Shown here in pieces: positions 52,830 to 62,388 of a stretch of DNA of 64,000 nucleotides. The notes below the pieces were generated by a model. The model had not been told where the DNA came from and made no database searches. It saw nothing but the letters and a program-made list of their open reading frames with translations. Position 1 is the first letter of the stretch; each line of letters opens with the position of its first letter. The DNA comes from Sphingobium terrigena (GTDB lineage: Bacteria > Pseudomonadota > Alphaproteobacteria > Sphingomonadales > Sphingomonadaceae): assembly GCF_003591655.1 (NCBI RefSeq), contig NZ_QVRA01000009.1, positions 124,001 to 188,000 on the forward strand. Direction: 5' to 3'. Made by a program: the position numbers and the translations under genes.

Positions 52830-53597
52830 ATGACCGACGCCGTCCTTTTCGACGCCCGCGCCGATGGCATCGCCATCCTCACGATCAACCGTCCCGACCA
52901 GCGCAACTGCCTCAGCCGCGAAGTCCGCGAAGGGCTGCGCGATGCCTGGGCGCGGTTTGAGTCCGACCCCGCGCTGCGCGTCGCCATCCTGACCGGTTCG
53001 GGCGACAAGGCTTTCTGCGCGGGCGGCGATCTGAAGGAAATGGTCGAAACCGGCATGACCGTTCCGTCGCGCGCCATGTTCCCCTTGCCCTATGACAGCA
53101 TTGAACTGAGCAAGCCGACCATCGCCGCCGTTAATGGTGTCGCCTTCGCGGGCGGCTGGATGATCGCGCAAGCCTGCGACCTCTGCGTCGCCAGCACAAG
53201 CGCGCGCTTTGCCATTACCGAGGTCAAGGTCGGCCGCGCCTCCCCCTGGGCCGCACCGCTCATCCACATGATTCCGCAGCGGATCATGATGGAGATCATC
53301 CTGACCGGAAAGCCTATCACCGCCCAGCGCGCCTATGAGATCGGCCTCGTTAACCGCTTGGCCGAACCCGAAGCGCTGCTGGACGCGGCAATCGCCCTGG
53401 CCACCGAGATACTCGACGGCGCGCCTCTGTCGGTGAAGGCAGGGCGGGACACGGTGATGCTGGCCACCGAAATGGGCCGCGCCGCGGCGCTCCAGGCCGC
53501 CCGCGCCGCTTCCGAACATAGCTATATGAGCCAGGACGCGCAGGAAGGCCCACGCGCCTTCGCCGAAAAACGCCCCCCCAACTGGCAGGGCCGATAG
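52830..53597 (+). CDS. Enoyl-CoA hydratase-like (crotonase-fold) protein
   Basis: A 255-residue crotonase-fold protein. The FCAGGDLKEM oxyanion region is present. The first catalytic Glu position reads FAGGWMIAQACD, where Met replaces Glu; the second Glu is kept in FAITEVKVGRASP. A canonical hydratase needs both, so the enzyme may act as an isomerase, hydrolase, decarboxylase or lyase. ATG 52830 is used (AAAGGGG nine bases upstream); a TTG two codons earlier is unlikely. It ends just before the third Rieske gene. Substrate unknown. Confidence 0.82.
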   Translation: MTDAVLFDARADGIAILTINRPDQRNCLSREVREGLRDAWARFESDPALRVAILTGSGDKAFCAGGDLKEMVETGMTVPSRAMFPLPYDSIELSKPTIAAVNGVAFAGGWMIAQACDLCVASTSARFAITEVKVGRASPWAAPLIHMIPQRIMMEIILTGKPITAQRAYEIGLVNRLAEPEALLDAAIALATEILDGAPLSVKAGRDTVMLATEMGRAAALQAARAASEHSYMSQDAQEGPRAFAEKRPPNWQGR

Positions 53598-53615
53598 ATG
53601 ACAAGCGAGGATGTT

Positions 53616-54947
53616 ATGACAGATCTCACCAAGCCGGTCACCGTCCCGGTCGAAGCCTATGTGTCGCCCGATTATGCCCGTGCCGAACAGGACCGGCTCT
53701 GGCGCAAGGTCTGGCTACAGGCCGCCCGGCTGGAGGACATCCCCAATGTCGGCGACTTCGTCACCTACGATATTCTCGAAGACTCGGTCATCGTCACGCG
53801 CATCGGCCCGGACGAGCTGCGCGCCTTCCACAATGTCTGCCCCCATCGCGGCCGCCGCCTGATCGACACGCCGCCCGGCGCCCGCAATGCGCGTGGCAAC
53901 CGGACGAGCATCATCTGCGGCTTTCACGGCTGGACCTTCGACCGGGCCGGGCAATGCAGCTTCGTCAACCATCAGGACGACTGGCAGGGCAAGCTGACGG
54001 CGGAGCGCACGGCGCTGGGCAAGGTGCAGGTCGATACATGGGGCGGCTGGGCTTGGATCACGCTCAATCCCGATGCGAAATCGCTTACCGACTATCTGGG
54101 CGTCGTGCCGGAGATGCTTGACCCGTTCGGCCTTGCGAATATGCGCTATCGCTGGCGCAAATGGATCATCTTCGACTGCAACTGGAAGGTCGCGCTGGAA
54201 GCGTTCAACGAAACCTATCATGTCCAGACCACCCACCCCGAATTCAACGCATTCGGCGAATTTCGCGGCTGGGCGCGCCAGCACGGCCTGCACAGCAATA
54301 TCGGCTATGACGCGCCCAAAAATATGGACGAGAATCAGGCCAAGCTGCGCATCGGGTCGGGCGAGGACCCGCGCCTGTCTACGGCGGAGATGCAGCTTTT
54401 TACCTGGGAAAATGCCAATACCAACACGACGATGACTTTGGTCAACGCCGCTACCCGACTGAAGGACGAACTGCCCGAAGGCACCCCCGCGCCGCAGGTG
54501 CTGCAACATTGGCTCGCGTCCGCCCGCGCCGACGATGAAAAGCGCGGCGTATTCTGGCCGGTGGTCGAACCCGCCCATACCGCCAGGAGTGGCACCGCCT
54601 GGCAGATATTCCCCAATTTCCAGATCGGCCATGCGGTCAACAACATGCTATGCTATTCGGCCCGCCCCTATCAGGGCGACCCGGACAAATGCATTTTTGA
54701 GGCTGCGGTCTATGAACTGTTCCCGGAAGGCGAAGCGCCCGCGACCGAGTGGGAATATACCCCGCCCGAAGCCTGGCCCCCGGTTTTGCAACAGGATTTC
54801 ACCAACATGGCGGCGGTTCAGCAGGGCATGAAAAATGTCGGCTTCCGCGGCACCCAGCCTAATCCCTATATGGAGCGATCGGTCGCCAGCCTGCACCAGA
54901 ATCTGGCGCGCTACATGGGGACGGGCGGACCCCGACCGATCGATTGA
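53616..54947 (+). CDS. Rieske non-heme iron oxygenase, alpha subunit
   Basis: A 443-residue alpha subunit closely related to the one at 151: both have DLTKP near the start, PNVGD, and the shared C-terminal block NP..ER followed by LARYMGTG or LATYMGTG. Rieske ligands are C75-P-H77 and C101-G-F-H104. The iron site is NWKVALEAFNETYHVQTTHP, again with Glu at the bridging position. I start at 53616 (MTDLTKP) with GAGG five bases upstream; 53598 is possible. It ends the operon beginning at 49500. The stop is followed by a palindrome shared with the ParDE promoter. Substrate unknown. Confidence 0.9.
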   Translation: MTDLTKPVTVPVEAYVSPDYARAEQDRLWRKVWLQAARLEDIPNVGDFVTYDILEDSVIVTRIGPDELRAFHNVCPHRGRRLIDTPPGARNARGNRTSIICGFHGWTFDRAGQCSFVNHQDDWQGKLTAERTALGKVQVDTWGGWAWITLNPDAKSLTDYLGVVPEMLDPFGLANMRYRWRKWIIFDCNWKVALEAFNETYHVQTTHPEFNAFGEFRGWARQHGLHSNIGYDAPKNMDENQAKLRIGSGEDPRLSTAEMQLFTWENANTNTTMTLVNAATRLKDELPEGTPAPQVLQHWLASARADDEKRGVFWPVVEPAHTARSGTAWQIFPNFQIGHAVNNMLCYSARPYQGDPDKCIFEAAVYELFPEGEAPATEWEYTPPEAWPPVLQQDFTNMAAVQQGMKNVGFRGTQPNPYMERSVASLHQNLARYMGTGGPRPID

Positions 54948-54955
54948 CCTGCTTG

Positions 54956-54990
54956 CCCTGTCCTCGATATTCATTATATTGAGGACAGGG
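54956..54990. promoter_or_regulatory. 10-base palindrome: likely parDE operator and/or terminator
   Basis: CCCTGTCCTC (54956-54965) and GAGGACAGGG (54981-54990) match perfectly around an AT-rich 15-base loop. The dyad lies 8 bases after the Rieske stop and 10 before the parD start. Promoter-like hexamers TTGCCC (54953-54958) and TATATT (54975-54980), 16 bases apart, overlap it, so ParD binding here would autoregulate the operon. The hairpin may also end the upstream transcript. Confidence 0.55.
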
Positions 54991-55000
54991 AGAAAGCGCC

Positions 55001-55258
55001 ATGTCCAAACCTATGACGCTCAACGTGCGGGTAAGCGGCGCGCTCAGCGACTTCGTAGCCGCCAATGTCAGTGACGCCGGAGCCTATGACAATGTCAGCG
55101 AATATGTCCGCGACCTGATCCGCCGCGACAAGGAGCGAGTGGAAGCCGATCATTTCGCCCGATTGAAAGCCGAACTGACACGCGCCTTTGCCGCACAGGA
55201 TTCAAGCTATCAGACGTTGGATGCCGAAACGGTCATCGCCCGCAACCGTCGTCCCTAA
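55001..55258 (+). CDS. parD: ParD-type antitoxin
   Basis: An 85-residue ribbon-helix-helix antitoxin. The N-terminal strand is LNVRVSGALSDFVAANV, followed by YDNVSEYVRDLIRRDKER, the classical ParD RHH segment; the C-terminal tail (LKAELTRAFAAQDSSYQTLD) binds the toxin. It lies five bases before the parE start and neutralises that toxin, and together they usually autorepress the operon via an upstream palindrome, present here at 54956-54990. It probably stabilises this region of the genome, which is inference. Confidence 0.88.
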   Translation: MSKPMTLNVRVSGALSDFVAANVSDAGAYDNVSEYVRDLIRRDKERVEADHFARLKAELTRAFAAQDSSYQTLDAETVIARNRRP

Positions 55259-55263
55259 AACCG

Positions 55264-55575
55264 ATGGCTACATACCGGGTACAGGAAGCGGCGGGCCGTC
55301 GGCTGGACGAAATCTATATCTACACTCGCGACACCTGGGGCGAAGCGCAGGCTGAACATTATATCCGCGCATTGTTCGGCCAGTTTGAAGCGATCGCGGG
55401 GCGGGGCGTCATGTGGCGCGCGATCCCGGCGGAATTTGGTGTGGACGGCTATTATTGCCGGTTTGAACATCATTACATCTATTGGCGTTTGTTGCCGGAC
55501 GGCACCATCGGGATCGTCACCCTCCTCCACGAGCGGATGCACCAGATGGATCGCTTCCGCGACGATCTGCCATGA
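55264..55575 (+). CDS. parE: ParE-type toxin (RelE/ParE superfamily)
   Basis: A 103-residue ParE-family toxin: MATYRVQEAAGRRLDEIYIY at the N-terminus, helices with TWGEAQAEHYIRALFGQFEA, then strands YCRFEHHYIYWRL and IGIVTLLHERMH near the end. ParE toxins poison DNA gyrase; RelE-like relatives cut mRNA, and the sequence alone favours ParE because of the ParD partner. It is encoded after parD as usual. Full-length with no visible damage. The next gene converges from the minus strand. Confidence 0.88.
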   Translation: MATYRVQEAAGRRLDEIYIYTRDTWGEAQAEHYIRALFGQFEAIAGRGVMWRAIPAEFGVDGYYCRFEHHYIYWRLLPDGTIGIVTLLHERMHQMDRFRDDLP

Positions 55576-55616
55576 TACGCAAACAAACGCTTCCAAGCCG
55601 TCCAAATTACCGCCGC

Positions 55617-56462
55617 TTATTCAAACGGTTCTTCGCCCTGCAACTTGGTGCGGTGCATCATCCGGTTGCATGTCGGGTCATAGGCTTCGGCGCGGTGCAT
55701 GGTGCCGGTATTGTCCCAGATCACCAGATCGCCCACGCTCCAGTCATGGCTGTAGCTGAATTCTTCCTGCGTCGCCCATTCGCGCAGGCCGACGAGGATT
55801 TCCGCGCTCCGCATTGGGGTTACGTCCAATACCCGATGCGCGGTGCAGCCCAGCACCAGCGACTTGCGGCCCGACTTGTGGTTCCACACCAAAGGCAGTT
55901 CATTCTCGCCGATCCGCTGCATCCCCTGGATCTTCGCCAGGCTCGGTTCCGGCTCATAATAAAAGACTGTCGCCCAGACCGAATGGATCACTCGCAGCTT
56001 TTCATATTCGGCCTTCTGCTCGTCGCTCAGCGCGTCATAGGCTGCATAGGTGTTGCAGAAACCGGTATTGCCGCCCCAGGTCGCCTTGACCTTGCACGAC
56101 AGCAACGACGCCAGGATCGGCGTGTCGTTCATCGTGCCGTCGATATGCCAGTAGAGCGAGCCTTTGAGATATTCGGCGCTCTGCGGGTTTTCCTTCACGT
56201 CCAGCGTGATCTTGTGAATTTTGTGATTGGTGCCGTCCTGCATTTCCGGCGCGAACGTGCCCAGCGTCTTGGTGAAGGCAATCTGCTCATCGTCGTTAAA
56301 GTCGATCTTGGGGAATACCAGCACGCCGCTCTGTTCCAACAATTCGCGAATCTGTGGACCAAGATCGCCTGCCAGCAACTCTTCCTTGCTGTTCAGGATG
56401 CGACTGCCGATCTTCGGCTTGATCTCTTCATGCGCGAAGCGCGTGATCGCGGTGGTTGCCAT
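55617..56462 (-). CDS. TauD/TfdA-type Fe(II)/2-oxoglutarate dioxygenase
   Basis: A 281-residue non-heme iron dioxygenase. The facial triad is seen as WHIDGTM (His, Asp) and GTMHRA (distal His), and the 2-oxoglutarate-binding Arg is in NRMMHRTKL. It would hydroxylate a small or ring substrate using 2-oxoglutarate and O2, or degrade a compound such as taurine or 2,4-D. It lies downstream of the TetR regulator on the same strand, with a TGAACACATGTTCA palindrome in the gap. This suggests repression by that TetR. It is another oxygenase of the island; substrate unknown. Confidence 0.9.
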   Translation of the reverse strand: MATTAITRFAHEEIKPKIGSRILNSKEELLAGDLGPQIRELLEQSGVLVFPKIDFNDDEQIAFTKTLGTFAPEMQDGTNHKIHKITLDVKENPQSAEYLKGSLYWHIDGTMNDTPILASLLSCKVKATWGGNTGFCNTYAAYDALSDEQKAEYEKLRVIHSVWATVFYYEPEPSLAKIQGMQRIGENELPLVWNHKSGRKSLVLGCTAHRVLDVTPMRSAEILVGLREWATQEEFSYSHDWSVGDLVIWDNTGTMHRAEAYDPTCNRMMHRTKLQGEEPFE

Positions 56463-56491
56463 GTCCGACTCTCCTCAATCTGCCTGTACGT

Positions 56492-56505
56492 TGAACACAT
56501 GTTCA
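56492..56505. promoter_or_regulatory. TGAACA-CA-TGTTCA palindrome upstream of the TauD gene
   Basis: A perfect six-base dyad with a two-base spacer, 30 bases before the TauD-type start and inside the gap after the TetR gene. It resembles the sites at 7375 and 49407, which share GAACA/TGTTC half sites. It is a strong operator candidate; the adjacent TetR protein is one possible binder. Confidence 0.55.
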
Positions 56506-56541
56506 GCATCATGCGCGCAAAAAGTCAACACCTCTCATTTT

Positions 56542-57117
56542 TTAAGCCAGCAGATCGTCCAGCCACTGTTCAACCGCCCGCCGCGCGTCCGCGTGTCCGG
56601 CTGCGACACCCAGCCCGCCTTCCATGACAAGCGCCCGCCCAGCGCTCGCCAGCAGCAGGCTCAACCCCGCCGCGCTGACCCCGTGCTGCGCCAGCCGGTC
56701 ACCTAGCAGGCGTTCAAAACATTCCGTCTGGCGCGCGCGCATCGCTTCGCTGTGGCGAGCGATTTCGGCGCGGATTGCCTTGCGATGATTGGCCAGCGCG
56801 ACAAATTCCATCGCCAGCGCGGTGCGGCTGGTATCGGAAAAAAAGCGCCACAGCGCCCGGATCGGATCGTCGCTGGCCAATGCCTGCTCGATCATCGCGT
56901 CGCTTTGTTCTGCGCCACGCCGGAATACGGCCAGCAGCAGATCGTCGGTGGTCGGAAAGTAATAATGGACCAGAGAGGGCGGCAGTTCGGCGCGCAGCGC
57001 AACGCGTCGGGAACTGGCGGCGGCATAGCCTTCATCGCGAATCACCTGTTCAGCGGCTTCGACAATGCGGGCGCGGGTTTCGGAGCTTTCCGCCCCGATG
57101 CGACGTTTCTGGACCAT
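56542..57117 (-). CDS. TetR-family transcriptional regulator
   Basis: A 191-residue TetR protein. HTH at about residues 12-58: ETRARIVEAAEQVIRDEGYA, then SSRRVALRAELPPSLVHYYF. I start at 57117 (MVQKRRIG), where GGAG lies just upstream; longer readings are not supported. It is encoded between an SDR (61 bases upstream) and the TauD-type gene (downstream) on the same strand. It may control both or itself. The C-terminal ligand domain gives no clue to the effector. Confidence 0.88.
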   Translation of the reverse strand: MVQKRRIGAESSETRARIVEAAEQVIRDEGYAAASSRRVALRAELPPSLVHYYFPTTDDLLLAVFRRGAEQSDAMIEQALASDDPIRALWRFFSDTSRTALAMEFVALANHRKAIRAEIARHSEAMRARQTECFERLLGDRLAQHGVSAAGLSLLLASAGRALVMEGGLGVAAGHADARRAVEQWLDDLLA

Positions 57118-57178
57118 GTCTCCAGCATACGTGCCGCTGGCGCTCACGCAAGGCACGCTAGCATTGCCAGCCCTTCCT

Positions 57179-57931
57179 TTAGTGCGACCCCATATAGCGA
57201 CCGCCATTGGTGCTGATCGTCTGGCCGGTGATGTAGCTGGCCTCCTCGGATGCCAGATAGGCGCAGGCGGCGGCAATATCTTCCGGCTTGCCGACGCGTT
57301 TCATCGGCAATGTCTTGGCGAAGGCTTCCACGTCGATCGGTGCTGCGCGCATCATCGGTGTGTCGATGAAGCCGGGCGGTACCATGTTGAACGTCACGCC
57401 GCTGGCGGCAAATTCCAGCGCCAGCGCCTTGGTCATGCCCATCAGGCCCCCCTTGGACGAGACATAATGGCCCTGCGCAAACGACCCGGACTGGACCGAG
57501 GAGGACGTGATGTTGATCACCCGGCCCCACCCGGCGGCCAGCATGTCGGGCAGCACTTCCTTGGTCAGCAGATAAGGGCCGCGCAGGTTGATATGGATGA
57601 CCTTGTCGAACAGATCATCGTCAATATCCATGAAGGGGGTGAAGGGGGCGATCCCGGCATTGTTTACGAGAATCGCGACCGGACCCAGCTTCGCGCGGGT
57701 TTCCTCTGCCGCGGCTTGGATCGCAGCCTTGTCAGAACAGTCGACGGTCAAAGCTATGGCGGTGCCGCCCGCCGCCTCGACCAGTCGGGCGGTTTCGGCT
57801 GCCCCTTCGGCGTTAATGTCCCAGATCGCGATCTTCGCGGTATCTTCTGCCAGCCGGATGGCGATGGCGCGGCCAATCCCCGACCCTGCGCCCGTCACGA
57901 TTGCCACCTTGCCATTGAGAGAGCGTGTCAT
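57179..57931 (-). CDS. Short-chain dehydrogenase/reductase
   Basis: A 250-residue SDR: VTGAGSGIGRAIAIRLAEDT, IWDINA suggesting NAD preference, NNAGIAPFTPF, catalytic Ser in ITSSSVQSGSF and YVSSK as the catalytic pair. The end GQTISTNGGRYMGSH is typical. AAGGA seven bases before ATG 57931 fixes the start. It is the first gene of the minus-strand group SDR, TetR, TauD. The 261-base gap upstream separates it from the divergent carboxylesterase; no gene or clear promoter was seen in it. Substrate unknown. Confidence 0.9.
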   Translation of the reverse strand: MTRSLNGKVAIVTGAGSGIGRAIAIRLAEDTAKIAIWDINAEGAAETARLVEAAGGTAIALTVDCSDKAAIQAAAEETRAKLGPVAILVNNAGIAPFTPFMDIDDDLFDKVIHINLRGPYLLTKEVLPDMLAAGWGRVINITSSSVQSGSFAQGHYVSSKGGLMGMTKALALEFAASGVTFNMVPPGFIDTPMMRAAPIDVEAFAKTLPMKRVGKPEDIAAACAYLASEEASYITGQTISTNGGRYMGSH

Positions 57932-58192
57932 CGCCAAATCCTTCCTGTCGTTCGATCCCTGTGGACCGGACCTGTGTTTGAGCGGGTGATCAACTCGGGG
58001 CTGCCCACTGTCAAGCAAGGGCTGATTGAGATCGCCAGAGCGAAGCCGCCAGCGCTGATCGGGGGACGAAAAGTGGTGTCTGGTCGCCATTCCCCACCGC
58101 CTTGCGCGATGCCGCTATCGCCGATATCGGAACAAGAGCGATGCTGTAGGCACTGGACGGAGCGCGGCGCAAAGCGGTCGAAGGGCAAGGGC

Positions 58193-59656
58193 ATGGACGG
58201 GTTGGTCGTTGCTACACAATCTGGTTTGGTTCGGGGAACAAGTGCCGATGGTGCGCGCCGCTGGCTGGGCATCCCCTATGCCGATGCTGCCCGGTTCGCC
58301 GCGCCGGTGGCGACGGCCCCATGGGCTGACGTGCGCGATGCGACTATGCCGGGGCCGCAATGCCCGCAAATGTTTGGCAATGCCGCCAAACGTGCGCGGA
58401 TCGCCGAACCCGATTTTTCCGAACAATGCCTGATGCTCAACATCTACGCGCCTGATGATCTGGGTGAGGGCGAACGTCTGCCCGTCTATGTGTGGATCCA
58501 TGGCGGTGCCTTCGTCGCGGGCAGCGGCAATGGCTATGACGGCTCCCTGCTGGCGCGCGAGGGGCGGATCATCGTCGTCACCATCAACTATCGTGTCGGG
58601 GTGCTGGGTTTCGTCAACTTCGCGGCCGCGCTGGAAACGTCGGACATTCCTTCCAACCTTGGTCTGCGCGACCAGATTGCGGCGCTGACCTGGGTGCAGA
58701 CGAATATTGCCGCCTTTGGCGGCGATCCCGGTCGGGTGACTATTGGCGGCCAGTCAGCCGGGTCGATGTCGGTGTCGCTGTTGCTCCACGCTCATGCCGC
58801 GCGGCCGCTCTTCCAGCAGGCGCTCATGCAGAGCGGTGCGGTCAGCATGATCCATAGTCAGGCCAAAAGCGTGGCGATCGCGCGACAATATCGCACCTTT
58901 CTGGGCGATGATGGCCGGAGCCTTGCGGCGTTGCAGACGGTGGATCTGCGCCGGTTGTTCGAGGCGCAGGCGGCGGTGGGCGCGGCCAATCCCGGCACGA
59001 TTCCAGCCTCGCCCTGGCTGGACGATGATCTGGTGCCGGGGACGATGGAGGATGTTCATGCCGCACAGGCCGCACCCGTGCCGTTGCTGGCGGGTGCGAC
59101 GCGCGATGAGGTGCGGTTGTTTGAACTGATGCCGGGCGACATATTGCCGACCAGTTGGCCCGCGCTGGAAACGCTGTTGCATGGGCAATTGGGGGCGGAT
59201 CGGGCACAGGCGATATTGGCGACCTATCCGCGGACCAAGGCCGGGCGCCGCGCGCTGGCGAGCGACCTGACCTTCGTCATGCCCACCCGCCATTTTGCCG
59301 ACCGCCATGCCGCGCATAGCCCGACCTGGTTCTATCGGTTCGATTATGCCCACCCGATTGCCGGGGCGACCCACGGACTGGACCTGACCCTTATGTGGCC
59401 AATGCAGGGATTGCGCGCGGCGCTGGCGCGGGGCGGGCGGATGACTGGACGGCGCGCGGCGCTGGGGCAGCGGATGGTGCGGCACATTGCGCATTTCGTG
59501 CGTCATGGTCGGCCCGAAGCGGCATGGCCTGCCTATGATGCCAGTCAGGGGCAGGTGATGATCTTCAACCTGGCCGATCGCGTCGAGGCGCGGCCGGAAA
59601 CGGATCGCTGGCGGGCATGGGCCGGACATGATGTCGGGGTCGGCTTGTCCGGCTGA
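58193..59656 (+). CDS. Type B carboxylesterase
   Basis: A 487-residue carboxylesterase/lipase of the COesterase family. Seen: GIPYADAARFAAPV, SEQCLMLNIYAP, YVWIHGGAFVAGSG (oxyanion hole) and the nucleophile elbow FGGDPGRVTIGGQSAGSMSV. An acidic residue in ATRDEVRLF and a His in GATHGLDLTLMW complete a plausible triad. No signal peptide is visible. I start at 58193 (MDGLVVAT); upstream in-frame sequence does not look coding. It would split an ester, possibly a phenolic or lignin-type ester feeding the lig genes next door, which is inference. Confidence 0.88.
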   Translation: MDGLVVATQSGLVRGTSADGARRWLGIPYADAARFAAPVATAPWADVRDATMPGPQCPQMFGNAAKRARIAEPDFSEQCLMLNIYAPDDLGEGERLPVYVWIHGGAFVAGSGNGYDGSLLAREGRIIVVTINYRVGVLGFVNFAAALETSDIPSNLGLRDQIAALTWVQTNIAAFGGDPGRVTIGGQSAGSMSVSLLLHAHAARPLFQQALMQSGAVSMIHSQAKSVAIARQYRTFLGDDGRSLAALQTVDLRRLFEAQAAVGAANPGTIPASPWLDDDLVPGTMEDVHAAQAAPVPLLAGATRDEVRLFELMPGDILPTSWPALETLLHGQLGADRAQAILATYPRTKAGRRALASDLTFVMPTRHFADRHAAHSPTWFYRFDYAHPIAGATHGLDLTLMWPMQGLRAALARGGRMTGRRAALGQRMVRHIAHFVRHGRPEAAWPAYDASQGQVMIFNLADRVEARPETDRWRAWAGHDVGVGLSG

Positions 59657-59669
59657 CCCCAACGGGCGA

Positions 59670-61607
<1,938 letters not shown>

Positions 61608-61615
<8 letters not shown>

Positions 61616-62282
61616 ATTTGAGGCCCATCTCTTCGAGGCGCGGGCGCATACTGTAGATGTCGAGGCCGAGTTCACCGGCGGCGAGGCGGACACGCTTGGC
61701 TTCTTCGGCGGCTTCGCGGGCCTGGGCCCTTTCCAACACCGACACGGCGTCGGCGCGGGGGACGATGCAGACGCCGTCATCGTCGGCGATGACGACGTCG
61801 CCTGCGTTGACCAGCGCATTGGCGCAGACGATGGGGACGTTGACCGATCCCAGCGTGCCCTTGATCGTACCCTGGGCGTGGACCGCCTTTGACCAGACCG
61901 GGAAGTTCATCTGCTTCAAGTCGCGCAGATCGCGGACGCCCGCGTCGATGATGAGGCCGCGGCAGCCACGGGCCTGGGCGGAGGTGGCGAGGAGGTCGCC
62001 GAAATAGCCGTCGGTGCAGGGACTGGTGGGAGCGAGGACAAGGATGTCGCCCTCTTTCAATTGTTCGATCGCGACATGGACCATCCAGTTGTCGCCCGGA
62101 GGCGCGGAGATGGTGACGGCGCTGCCAGCGATGCGGGCACCGGGATAGATGGGGCGCATATGGGGGGCGAGGAGGCCGGTGCGGCCCTGGGCTTCGTGGA
62201 CGGTGGCGACGCCGCATTGGGCGAGGCCGTCAATGACGGAAAGGTCCGCCCGTTCGATATTCTGGACGACGATGCCGGACAT
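61608..62282 (-). CDS. ligK: 4-carboxy-4-hydroxy-2-oxoadipate aldolase LigK
   Basis: A 224-residue class II, RraA-like aldolase that cleaves 4-carboxy-4-hydroxy-2-oxoadipate to pyruvate and oxaloacetate, ending the pathway. Seen: [40 protein letters not shown] with the active-site Arg-Asp, and [20 protein letters not shown], the metal-site segment. GAGGAG lies eight bases before ATG 62282. It is the first gene of the ligK-ligU-ligI operon and is divergent from the tandem-HTH LysR regulator, which probably activates it. Confidence 0.93.
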
Positions 62283-62388
62283 GGGCGCTGCTCCTCTTAA
62301 CCTAAACCCGACAGTGACATGGACATATGTAACGCAATGCTCAAATCGGTTATGGCGCGGACACATAAAATTTTGCTAATTGTCAAAA
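62283..62388. promoter_or_regulatory. Divergent promoter region between ligK and the LysR gene
   Basis: The 106-base gap holds the outward promoters of both genes. A T-N11-A motif with an AAAATTTT core (62366-62378) lies 11 bases before the LysR start and fits a LysR-type recognition site, as expected for autoregulation. ACATATGT (62323-62330) is a second small palindrome nearer ligK. No strong -35/-10 pair was seen. Confidence 0.4.

Noticed and set aside
57065..58192. 376-codon N-terminal extension of the carboxylesterase reading frame
   Set aside because: It runs antisense through the SDR and part of the TetR gene and lacks coding character; ATG 58193 starts where esterase homology begins.
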